This document shows positions 1-6,857 of a DNA stretch of 64,000 nucleotides, piece after piece. Below the pieces are notes generated by a model. That model did not search any database, was not told the DNA's origin, and saw only the letters and a program-made list of their open reading frames with translations. Source of the DNA: Chitinophagales bacterium (GTDB taxonomy: Bacteria > Bacteroidota > Bacteroidia > Chitinophagales > Chitinophagaceae). The translations under genes and the position numbers were made by a program. The stretch is taken from positions 1 to 64,000 of the forward strand of contig JAATFP010000019.1 of NCBI GenBank assembly GCA_015655125.1, in the 5' to 3' direction. Position 1 is the first letter of the stretch, and each line of letters begins with the position of its first letter.

Positions 1-46
1 GAAAGTGTTGTATTGTTTTAAAGAAATGTTTTCTTGCTTGGTAATA

Positions 47-214
47 GTTCAAGGTTCAAGGTTCAAGGTTCAAGGTTCAAGGTTCAATGTTCAAGGTTCA
101 AGGTTCAAGGTTCAAGGTTCAAGGTTCAAGGTTCAAGGTTCAAGGTTCAAGGTTCAAGGTTCAAGGTTCAAGATTCAAGGTACAACATTGAACATTAAAC
201 CTTGAACCTTAAAC
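47..214. repeat. 19-copy heptanucleotide minisatellite (GTTCAAG) with inverted tail
   Basis: Positions 47-179 are 19 head-to-tail copies of the 7-mer GTTCAAG. Only the sixth (GTTCAAT, 82-88) and the last (ATTCAAG, 173-179) differ. From 180 to 214 the same 7-bp phase continues in the complementary sense (GTACAAC, ATTGAAC, ATTAAAC, CTTGAAC, CTTAAAC) up to the stop codon of priA. Because 7 is not a multiple of 3, the array reads as one heptapeptide repeat in every frame, so the apparent 66-residue frame over it is not a gene. It is the longest of the heptad arrays in this window. Confidence 0.97.
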
Positions 215-215
215 A

Positions 216-2693
216 CTACATAGCGTCCACATCCGCAATCACATGTACACTCTTGTACATTTTCTCTGCCAGCATGAGGTTGATATGATTACGGATCACT
301 TTTTTATAGTTCAGGCTCATCCCTGGCTCCTTCGGCAATTTGATCATCACTTCCATCAGGTATAGATTCCGGATCCGACCTATCACCGGCGGTGCCGGCC
401 CTACCACGTAGTCTTTCAAATCCTGCCGTAATAAGGTTACAAGTTTATTCGCCGCTTCCGTAACAACCGTTTTGTCTTTATGTTTCAATGTCAGCATTAC
501 AAGTCGACTAAATGGCGGATAAAAAAACTCCTGCCGGTTAGTGATCTCAAACGCATAAAATTTTTCGTAATCATGTTGCTGCACCAGCTGTAGCACCGGA
601 TGTTTTACATTCATTGCTTGTATCAGCACCTTTCCTTGTTCATGCTTCCGTCCCGCACGGCCACTCACCTGCTCCATCAGTTGAAAAGCACGTTCGTTCG
701 CCCTGAAATCTGCGAAGCTTAATAAACCATCTGCATCCAAAACGCCCACCAGGCTTACCTTTTCAAAGTCGAGTCCTTTTACCACCATCTGAGTTCCTAC
801 CAGAATATCCAGCCGATGTTGTTCAAATAACTGGATCAGATTGTCGTGCGCCGTTTTGCCGCGAACGCTGTCCACATCCATGCGTGCTATTTTAAAAGAA
901 GCAAAATCTTCTTCCAGTTGTTCCTCAATTTTTTCGGTACCAAAATTTTTCTCCAGCCAGCTGTTGCTGCCGCAGGCCGGGCAGGTAACCAATTTCGGAT
1001 AAGTGCTGCCGCAATAATGGCAATGCAATTTATTGCTGAATTTATGAAGCGTAAGCGATACATCGCAATGAACACATTGCGGAATATGCCCGCATGTTCC
1101 GCAGATGAGATACGGATTGTAACCGCGCCGGTTTTGAAACAAGATCACTTGCCGGTCTGCTTCCACCGCTTTTTGTACGGCTTCTTTCAGTTGCGGACTG
1201 ATCATTACCTTGCCTTTCTGCGCAACCTGGCTCGTGTTTACAATTTCGATTGCCGGCAACTTTAAGCCACCATATCTTTCTGCCAGTTTTACCAACCCGT
1301 ATTTATTTTGCAATGCGTTGTGGTAACTTTCCATCGAGGGCGTTGCCGTTCCCAGCAATACTTTTGCATCGAATAAGGACGCGTAGAAAATGGCTGCATC
1401 ACGGGCATTATAGCGCGGTGCCGGATCCTGTTGTTTGTAAGAGGCGTCGTGCTCTTCGTCCGTAATCACGAGGCCCAGGTCCTTGAATGGTAAAAACAAT
1501 GCACTTCTTGCACCGAGTACGATCTTCACTTCACCGGTCCTTATCTTGTTCCATAATTCGATCCGCTCCTGGTTGTTGAACTTTGAATGATAGATCGCAA
1601 TATTTCCGCCGAAATGTTTTTGCAACCGCCGGATGATCTGCGCCGTTAGTGCGATCTCCGGAAGCAGGTACAACACCTGCTTCGCCCGATTGAAATATTC
1701 TTCGATCAGTTTTATATACAACTGTGTTTTGCCGCTGCCGGTGACTCCGTGTAACAAACACACCGCTTTTTCAGAAAATGATTTTCGTATTTCCGCAAGG
1801 CTTTGCTGCTGCGCTTCGCTCAATTCAAAGTCGATGTCGATCTTTTTTGGAAACATGGCAACCCTGTCCACGCTTCGCTTCTCGGTAAAAAGTATCTGTT
1901 TGTCGCAAAGCCTCTTCAATTGCGCAGCAGTGGCGCCTGATTTTTTTAATAAGGCCGTTTGTGTTACATCGCCTTCCGTTTTTTGCAGATGCAAAAACGC
2001 CAGCAACAATTCCATTTGTTTGGGTGCGCCTTTCCAATCGTTTAAAATAGCGCTTAGCGATTCTTCATCCGCCACTTCAGGATTGAGAAGTACATAATTT
2101 TCTTTCCTGACCTTGTATCTTTCGTTCAATTCTTCCCAGATGAAACAAATGTTGTTATCAATCAGCTTTTTTATAACAGGATAAACGTGCGAAACATCCA
2201 GTATTTGCTGCACTTCCGTAAGATGCAGTTGCTTTCTTACAAGCAATGCTTCCGCCACGATAAATTCTTCATCAGACAAATCAGTAAAATTTTCGCCGAT
2301 CTCTTCGTTGTAAATCAAAATGGTTTCGCTGCTCAACTTAAAATTGGCGGGCAACGCTGCGGCCATCACTTCGCCTTCGGAACACATATAATAATCGCTG
2401 ATCCATTTCCATAATTTCAACTGCTCCGGATATAGCAACGGCGCGTCATCGAGAATATTCAGAAGTGCTTTTGTTTTATAAGCCGGTGAACTGGTATGCA
2501 CGGCTTTAATGACACCCGCGTATTTTTTATTTTTTCCAAACACCACTTCTGCCCGGCAGCCGGTGATTGCCCGCGATAACAACTCTGCCGGAACGGCATA
2601 AGTGTACACCATCGGTACGGCCAACGGCAGGATGATCTCTGCCCAGTGGGTGAAATGATCTTCGGTAAAATTGATTTCGGCCGGTTCGTACAT
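216..2693 (-). CDS. priA: Primosomal protein N' (replication restart helicase PriA)
   Basis: PriA recognises stalled or collapsed replication forks and reloads the replicative helicase. The 825-residue product is longer than the roughly 730 residues of E. coli PriA. An N-terminal DNA-binding region precedes a superfamily 2 helicase core with Walker A GVTGSGKT near residue 314 and a DEEH box. A zinc-binding insert with four cysteine pairs (CGTCGH, CVHC, CHYCG, CPACGS) lies around residues 530-580. The ATG at 2693 is the natural start, with a TAACTTTG promoter box 26 bp upstream. The stop codon abuts the heptad minisatellite at 47-214. Neighbouring genes are functionally unrelated. Confidence 0.96.
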   Translation of the reverse strand: MYEPAEINFTEDHFTHWAEIILPLAVPMVYTYAVPAELLSRAITGCRAEVVFGKNKKYAGVIKAVHTSSPAYKTKALLNILDDAPLLYPEQLKLWKWISDYYMCSEGEVMAAALPANFKLSSETILIYNEEIGENFTDLSDEEFIVAEALLVRKQLHLTEVQQILDVSHVYPVIKKLIDNNICFIWEELNERYKVRKENYVLLNPEVADEESLSAILNDWKGAPKQMELLLAFLHLQKTEGDVTQTALLKKSGATAAQLKRLCDKQILFTEKRSVDRVAMFPKKIDIDFELSEAQQQSLAEIRKSFSEKAVCLLHGVTGSGKTQLYIKLIEEYFNRAKQVLYLLPEIALTAQIIRRLQKHFGGNIAIYHSKFNNQERIELWNKIRTGEVKIVLGARSALFLPFKDLGLVITDEEHDASYKQQDPAPRYNARDAAIFYASLFDAKVLLGTATPSMESYHNALQNKYGLVKLAERYGGLKLPAIEIVNTSQVAQKGKVMISPQLKEAVQKAVEADRQVILFQNRRGYNPYLICGTCGHIPQCVHCDVSLTLHKFSNKLHCHYCGSTYPKLVTCPACGSNSWLEKNFGTEKIEEQLEEDFASFKIARMDVDSVRGKTAHDNLIQLFEQHRLDILVGTQMVVKGLDFEKVSLVGVLDADGLLSFADFRANERAFQLMEQVSGRAGRKHEQGKVLIQAMNVKHPVLQLVQQHDYEKFYAFEITNRQEFFYPPFSRLVMLTLKHKDKTVVTEAANKLVTLLRQDLKDYVVGPAPPVIGRIRNLYLMEVMIKLPKEPGMSLNYKKVIRNHINLMLAEKMYKSVHVIADVDAM

Positions 2694-2695
2694 CG

Positions 2696-2726
2696 GTGAA
2701 TAGTCGATAGTGAATCTTCAAAGTTA
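2696..2726 (-). promoter_or_regulatory. priA promoter box TAACTTTG with heptad-phased leader
   Basis: Read on the minus strand, 2726-2719 is TAACTTTG, an exact match to the Bacteroidota -7 consensus TAnnTTTG. No convincing -33 TTG lies at the usual 19-bp spacing. Between the box and the ATG, 2696-2716 holds three 7-bp units (on the plus strand GTGAATA, GTCGATA, GTGAATC) of the word family also found upstream of the lptF/G gene and of the gene at 49871. Confidence 0.6.
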
Positions 2727-2834
2727 CTGTGAAAATGGCGGTTGGTTTTTATAATCTGAAGCTTCTGTTTTCACCGCAAAGAAAAGAGTAAACAGAGTTT
2801 TCGCAGAAATGAAAAATATACCTTTGCGAAAACC

Positions 2835-3611
2835 CTATTTACTACGGCTCTCTGCGGCTGAAAAAATCCAGGAAGCTTTGTACCTGATCAAAGCATTTTC
2901 CATATTATGATACACTTTCATCTTTAGTTTCTCAACATCGGCCAGGGTATACCCATCCACTTCCACTTCTTCGAGAAATACGGCGCGCGACCTTCCTGGA
3001 TTGAGTGAAAAGATACTTTTATAATTCAGCCGGTCGTACGCATCGAGAAAAATAACGGGCTGCACGGATGTCTGCGTTTCGATTGCCACTCTGAAAGCGC
3101 CGTCGTAAAATTCTTTCAGTGGTTGATGCGTCGTGTTGAAAGTTCCTTCAGGCGCTATGACAACGGAAATATTTTTACGCAGCATGGATTTCAGCTCGTA
3201 AACGCTTTTTGCGCGGGCACCGGCGCTGCTGCGCTGAACGGAAACGACTGCGTTCCTGTAAATATATCCGAAGACGGGAATTTTGCCCAGTTCGGCTTTG
3301 CCGAGAATACGGATCGGCTGGCGACGGAACACTTTAAGCAACAATGGTATATCCATATAAGAGATATGGTTGAAGACAAATACCACGGCGTGATCGGTAC
3401 TTTTAGGTGCATCGTAGTAATTTATATGCCAAATGCCGCAGAAAAAAAGTACGATATCGGCCCAAATGCGACACAGACTATATATTATATTACCACCACG
3501 GATCCTTCCGAAAAAGGAAGCGACGATCACAAATGGAAAAATAAGGAACATCACCGCGAGAAATATGGCAAAAGCGTAAATACTGAAAACTGCCCGGAAA
3601 AATCTGATCAT
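2835..3611 (-). CDS. 1-acyl-sn-glycerol-3-phosphate acyltransferase (PlsC family)
   Basis: Likely acylates lysophosphatidic acid to phosphatidic acid at the inner membrane. The family's catalytic H-x4-D motif is visible as NHISYMD (His82, Asp87) and the substrate-binding motif as PEGTFN (around residues 154-159). A strongly hydrophobic N-terminal segment (about residues 8-34) anchors it. Its length of 258 residues is typical. The ATG at 3611 follows the heptad-like TTATCCA words in the divergent spacer towards rplU. PlsC paralogues with other acyl acceptors, such as ornithine lipid synthases, cannot be excluded. Confidence 0.88.
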   Translation of the reverse strand: MIRFFRAVFSIYAFAIFLAVMFLIFPFVIVASFFGRIRGGNIIYSLCRIWADIVLFFCGIWHINYYDAPKSTDHAVVFVFNHISYMDIPLLLKVFRRQPIRILGKAELGKIPVFGYIYRNAVVSVQRSSAGARAKSVYELKSMLRKNISVVIAPEGTFNTTHQPLKEFYDGAFRVAIETQTSVQPVIFLDAYDRLNYKSIFSLNPGRSRAVFLEEVEVDGYTLADVEKLKMKVYHNMENALIRYKASWIFSAAESRSK

Positions 3612-3631
3612 AGTCGCAAGTTAAGCGGGGA

Positions 3632-3767
3632 AATGGATAAAATTTGTAATGGATAATGCTTTTAAGCCACGGCTATATATAATAGGATACAATCTTGGAT
3701 CAACAGGATTATCCATTATCCATTTTAAAATTATCCATTAAAAACACCTTGATAACCAATACCTTTG
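3632..3767. repeat. TTATCCATT word repeats and orphan promoter box in the plsC-rplU spacer
   Basis: This divergent spacer of about 270 bp holds no gene. It carries ATGGATA words at 3633 and 3649 and the inverted form as two head-to-tail 7-mers ATTATCC (3708-3721), plus a further copy near 3731. An additional perfect TAnnTTTG match, TACCTTTG, lies at 3760-3767 about 117 bp before rplU and could be a second promoter. Confidence 0.6.
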
Positions 3768-3853
3768 ACATGACCGAATAGCTTTCAGGAATAAAAATGT
3801 GCCTTTCGGGGCAAATAGTTCAAAAAAAGCTAAAATATTATCTTTAAAACCCC

Positions 3854-3861
3854 TACCTTTG
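3854..3861 (+). promoter_or_regulatory. Promoter box TACCTTTG for rplU-rpmA
   Basis: An exact TAnnTTTG match sits 22 bp upstream of the rplU ATG, as expected for a short leader. No TTG is seen at the ideal -33 distance, so the box alone supports the call. Confidence 0.6.
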
Positions 3862-3883
3862 CCGTCCTAAATTTAGGTTCGTT

Positions 3884-4186
3884 ATGTTAGCAATAGTAAA
3901 AATCGCAGGTCAACAATTCAAAGTAAAAGCAGGAGATAGCTTATACGTTCCTCACATCGGGGGAAAAGCAGGAGATTCAGTAGAATTCTCTGATGTACTT
4001 CTTACAAGCAGCGGAAGCGATGTTGTAAGTTCAGGTGTAAAAGCAACTGTAAAAGCTGAGATCATCAGCGACCTGGTTAAAGGCGAAAAAGTGATCGCTT
4101 TTAAAATGAAAAGAAGAAAAGGTTTCCGTAAAAAGCACGGTCACCGTACGCAGTATACTCACATCAAAGTAACTGCAATCGCTTAG
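3884..4186 (+). CDS. rplU: 50S ribosomal protein bL21
   Basis: Structural protein of the large ribosomal subunit, 100 residues, the usual length. The N-terminus MLAIVKIAGQQFKVKAG and the C-terminal basic signature KRRKGFRKKHGHRTQYT are family hallmarks. It is the first gene of the conserved L21-L27 pair, with rpmA starting 51 bp after its stop. Confidence 0.98.
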   Translation: MLAIVKIAGQQFKVKAGDSLYVPHIGGKAGDSVEFSDVLLTSSGSDVVSSGVKATVKAEIISDLVKGEKVIAFKMKRRKGFRKKHGHRTQYTHIKVTAIA

Positions 4187-4237
4187 TTAATTTTGAATGT
4201 AAACGTTCAGGATTTTCAACATTTAAAAAAGTAAACA

Positions 4238-4504
4238 ATGGCACACAAAAAAGGTGAAGGCTCGGTAAAAAACGGCCGTGATTCACAAAGCAAAAGATTA
4301 GGTGTAAAAATATTTGGTGGTCAACCTGCGCTTGCCGGAAACATCATTCTTCGTCAGCGTGGTACACAATATCACCCTGGCAAAAATGTTGGTGTTGGCA
4401 GAGATTTTACCATCTTCGCATTAACTGATGGCGTGGTAGAATTCAAAAAAGCAAAAGGAGATAAAACTTTTGTTTCCATCAGCGAAGTAGAAGCAACAGC
4501 ATAA
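4238..4504 (+). CDS. rpmA: 50S ribosomal protein bL27
   Basis: Large-subunit protein whose N-terminal tail reaches towards the peptidyl transferase centre. Its 88 residues begin [16 protein letters not shown] and contain the [15 protein letters not shown] core. The mature-type N-terminus starts directly at Ala-His-Lys, without the cleavable extension known from Firmicutes. The H1-like gene follows 79 bp downstream, probably on the same transcript. Confidence 0.98.
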   Translation: MAHKKGEGSVKNGRDSQSKRLGVKIFGGQPALAGNIILRQRGTQYHPGKNVGVGRDFTIFALTDGVVEFKKAKGDKTFVSISEVEATA

Positions 4505-4583
4505 TTTTTTATAAATTTTTTTGGTAATATCAAAATAGTATTTATTTTTAAGTATTATTTACTAACCAATTAAATTTAAAAAA

Positions 4584-4784
4584 ATGGCAACAAAGAAAAA
4601 AGCAGCTCCTAAGAAAGCAGCTCCTGCAAAAAAAGCAGCTCCTAAAAAAGCGGCTCCTGCAAAAAAAGCAGCTCCTAAAAAAGCGGCTCCTGCAAAAAAA
4701 GCAGCTCCTAAAAAAGCAGCTCCTGCAAAGAAAGCAGCTCCTAAAAAAGCAGCAGCAAAAAAAGCAGCTCCTAAAAAGAAATAA
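4584..4784 (+). CDS. Histone H1-like Lys/Ala/Pro-rich DNA-binding protein
   Basis: A 66-residue protein made almost wholly of Lys, Ala and Pro: MATKKK followed by an 11-residue unit AAPKKAAPAKK repeated about five times. At the DNA level this is a 33-bp tandem repeat. The composition matches the C-terminal tail of histone H1 and bacterial H1-like proteins that bind and condense DNA without a folded domain. It sits between rpmA and a strong terminator, so it is probably co-expressed with L21-L27. The repeat number is likely to vary between strains. DNA binding is inferred from composition only. Confidence 0.8.
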   Translation: MATKKKAAPKKAAPAKKAAPKKAAPAKKAAPKKAAPAKKAAPKKAAPAKKAAPKKAAAKKAAPKKK

Positions 4785-4814
4785 GCTAAGCTTACTTAAA
4801 GAGCAAAAAATAAC

Positions 4815-4844
4815 AGTCCTGGTTTTAGAGCCGGGACTTTTTTA
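4815..4844 (+). terminator. Rho-independent terminator after the H1-like gene
   Basis: An 8-bp stem (AGTCCTGG / CCGGGACT, with one G-T pair) and an 8-nt loop are followed by a T run at 4838-4843. It lies 30 bp after the H1-like stop codon and closes the rplU-rpmA-H1 unit. Confidence 0.85.
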
Positions 4845-4952
4845 TTAAACCCACTCCTGCAGCGCATTTCAGTATGATCAAAACTATTTTCATTTTATTT
4901 TTTTGCTAAAAAAAAGCCAAAGAGCGCTCTCGCTTTCATTGAGCCATTGTAC

Positions 4953-4960
4953 TAAATTTG
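4953..4960 (+). promoter_or_regulatory. Promoter box TAAATTTG abutting the polX-like start codon
   Basis: A perfect TAnnTTTG box ends only 4 bp before the ATG at 4965. If used, transcription would start at or near the start codon, giving a leaderless or nearly leaderless mRNA. No TTG is seen at the ideal -33 spacing. Confidence 0.5.
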
Positions 4961-4964
4961 GTAC

Positions 4965-6632
4965 ATGGATAATTATCAGATCGCCGACAACTTCACGCTT
5001 CTTTCTAAACTCATGGACATCTATGGAGAAAATAGTTTCAAGTCGAAATCATATTCGGCTGCAGCATTCGCCATAGAAAAATCTCCTGTTCAACTAAGCG
5101 AAATTCCAAAGGAAAATATCGCTTCCATCAAAGGTATCGGCACCTCATCGGCACAAAAAATAATCGAGTTACTGGAAACAGGACAGCTAAAAAGTCTCAA
5201 CGACATCATTTTTATGACACCGCCGGGCGTGGTTGAAATGTTAAATATTAAAGGCCTCGGCCCAAAGAAGATCCATACAATCTGGAAAGAAATGGAGATC
5301 GAAAGTATCGGCGAATTGCTATATGCCTGCAAAGAAAATCGTTTGAAGCTTTACAAAGGCTTCGGTGAAAAAACACAACAGAACGTAATTGAGATCATCG
5401 GGTTTTATCTCAACAACAAAGGCAGTCATTTATATGCGGGCATCGAAAATATCGTTCCGCAAATTGAAGAACATTTACTGAATAGTTTTGCCGGAAAACG
5501 GGTCTTATTGACCGGCAATTTTAAGCGGCAATTACCTACCATCGACGAACTTGAATTTGTAATTGAAGCCAATGAAGAAACCATTGAAAAAATAATGCTT
5601 GGCCAGGAAGGATTTTCGTTAAAAGAAAGAAGAGAAGATTGTATAATTTATAACAACAGTTTGGGCCTGGACGTAAAAATTTACTGGACAGGTGAAAAAG
5701 ATTTCATTCACAAATACATTGTCACTTCTTCGTCTGCAGCATTCAGCGAAGCGCTTTTTTCTATTACCGACAGAGAGAATATAAAAGATGAGATCGCTTG
5801 TTTTACTTCTGCGAAACTACCTTTCATACCGGCACCTATGCGGGAAGATCCGGCACTGATCAATCTGTTAAGCGCCGGACTTTTACCGGAAGTGATACAA
5901 CTGGATGATATTAAAGGAATTATCCACTGTCACAGTAACTGGAGTGATGGCAGCAATACCGTTGAAGAAATGGCCCTGGCCGCTATGGAACGCGGCATGG
6001 AATATCTTGTGATCAGCGACCATAGTAAATCGGCGTTCTATGCACAGGGACTTTTTGAAGAAAAGATCATCGCCCAGCATCAATACGTGGATGAACTCAA
6101 TAAAAAATTGCACCCTTTTAAAATCTTCAAAAGCATTGAAAGCGATATTCTGAATGATGGAAGTCTGGATTACAGCAACGAAGTGCTCGCCACATTCGAT
6201 CTCGTGATCGCATCTGTGCATAGCAATTTAAAAATGAGCAAGGAGAAGGCCATGACTCGTTTATTAAAAGCGATTGAAAATCCATTCACCACCATTCTTG
6301 GTCATATGACCGGCAGATTGTTATTGAGCCGCGAAGGTTATCCGGTGGATCATGAGATCATCATCGATGCCTGCGCGGCAAACAATGTAGTGATAGAACT
6401 AAATGCCAGTCCGAGCCGGCTTGATATGGATTGGAAATACATTCAATATGCACTTCAAAAAAATGTATTGATCTCTATCGATCCGGATGCGCATAGTATT
6501 GATGCGTTGGATTATAATAAATATGGTGTGTTGGTAGCGCAGAAAGCGCTGCTGCCGAAAGAAAGAAACCTGAGTAGTTTTGATTTGGTACAATTTGAAG
6601 AATATCTGAAACAAAGAAAAGCGCGTAGTTAA
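4965..6632 (+). CDS. PolX-family protein: helix-hairpin-helix, degenerate polymerase and PHP phosphoesterase domains
   Basis: The 555-residue product has the architecture of bacterial DNA polymerase X: tandem helix-hairpin-helix DNA-binding motifs in the first 130 residues (IKGIGTSSAQKI, IKGLGPKKI), a beta-type polymerase palm, and a C-terminal PHP phosphoesterase. The PHP metal ligands look intact (H321-C-H323, SDHS, ESDIL, GHMTGR, DAHS). The palm is altered: where PolX enzymes read GS-x-R-R-G...GDID, this reads GNFKRQ...DELE, so the two catalytic aspartates are Glu195 and Glu197. A third candidate acidic residue (LDVKIYW) remains. The nuclease half is probably active, while polymerisation is doubtful (inference). 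Confidence 0.88.
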   Translation: MDNYQIADNFTLLSKLMDIYGENSFKSKSYSAAAFAIEKSPVQLSEIPKENIASIKGIGTSSAQKIIELLETGQLKSLNDIIFMTPPGVVEMLNIKGLGPKKIHTIWKEMEIESIGELLYACKENRLKLYKGFGEKTQQNVIEIIGFYLNNKGSHLYAGIENIVPQIEEHLLNSFAGKRVLLTGNFKRQLPTIDELEFVIEANEETIEKIMLGQEGFSLKERREDCIIYNNSLGLDVKIYWTGEKDFIHKYIVTSSSAAFSEALFSITDRENIKDEIACFTSAKLPFIPAPMREDPALINLLSAGLLPEVIQLDDIKGIIHCHSNWSDGSNTVEEMALAAMERGMEYLVISDHSKSAFYAQGLFEEKIIAQHQYVDELNKKLHPFKIFKSIESDILNDGSLDYSNEVLATFDLVIASVHSNLKMSKEKAMTRLLKAIENPFTTILGHMTGRLLLSREGYPVDHEIIIDACAANNVVIELNASPSRLDMDWKYIQYALQKNVLISIDPDAHSIDALDYNKYGVLVAQKALLPKERNLSSFDLVQFEEYLKQRKARS

Positions 6633-6636
6633 TTTT

Positions 6637-6840
6637 ATCGCAGATTTCTTTTTCCCGCAAGCGGGATTGATTAAGGGATTACGCAGATTGGATTTTGCTG
6701 CGCAAGATGAGTGCGATGATCTAAGCGAAATTGGCTGATTCAGACAACATTTCTCCGAAGGATAAAATCCCGCTCAGGCGGGACAAATCTGCGTAATCCC
6801 TTAATCAATTTGCGAAGCAAAAGAAAAAATCTGCGATCAA
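6637..6840. repeat. Long inverted repeat in the convergent polX-kinase spacer
   Basis: The whole 225-bp spacer is a nested inverted repeat. A perfect 24-bp arm at 6666-6689 (containing AAGGGATTACGCAGATT) pairs with 6786-6809. An outer imperfect arm at 6637-6653 (ATCGCAGATTTC) pairs with about 6820-6838. Each side also holds a small hairpin (CCCGCAAGCGGG at about 6654 and CCCGCTCAGGCGGG at about 6768). No coding signal is present. It lies between two converging genes and could act as a bidirectional terminator or be a non-autonomous mobile remnant. Confidence 0.85.
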
Positions 6841-6857
6841 AAATTCGCGATCAAAAT

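Noticed and set aside
47-179. CRISPR array
   Set aside because: The repeats are contiguous 7-mers without spacers and no cas genes are present.
5-205. Open frame encoding an FKVQGSR heptapeptide repeat
   Set aside because: It is the translation of the GTTCAAG minisatellite, which is open in every frame; it has no promoter or family resemblance.
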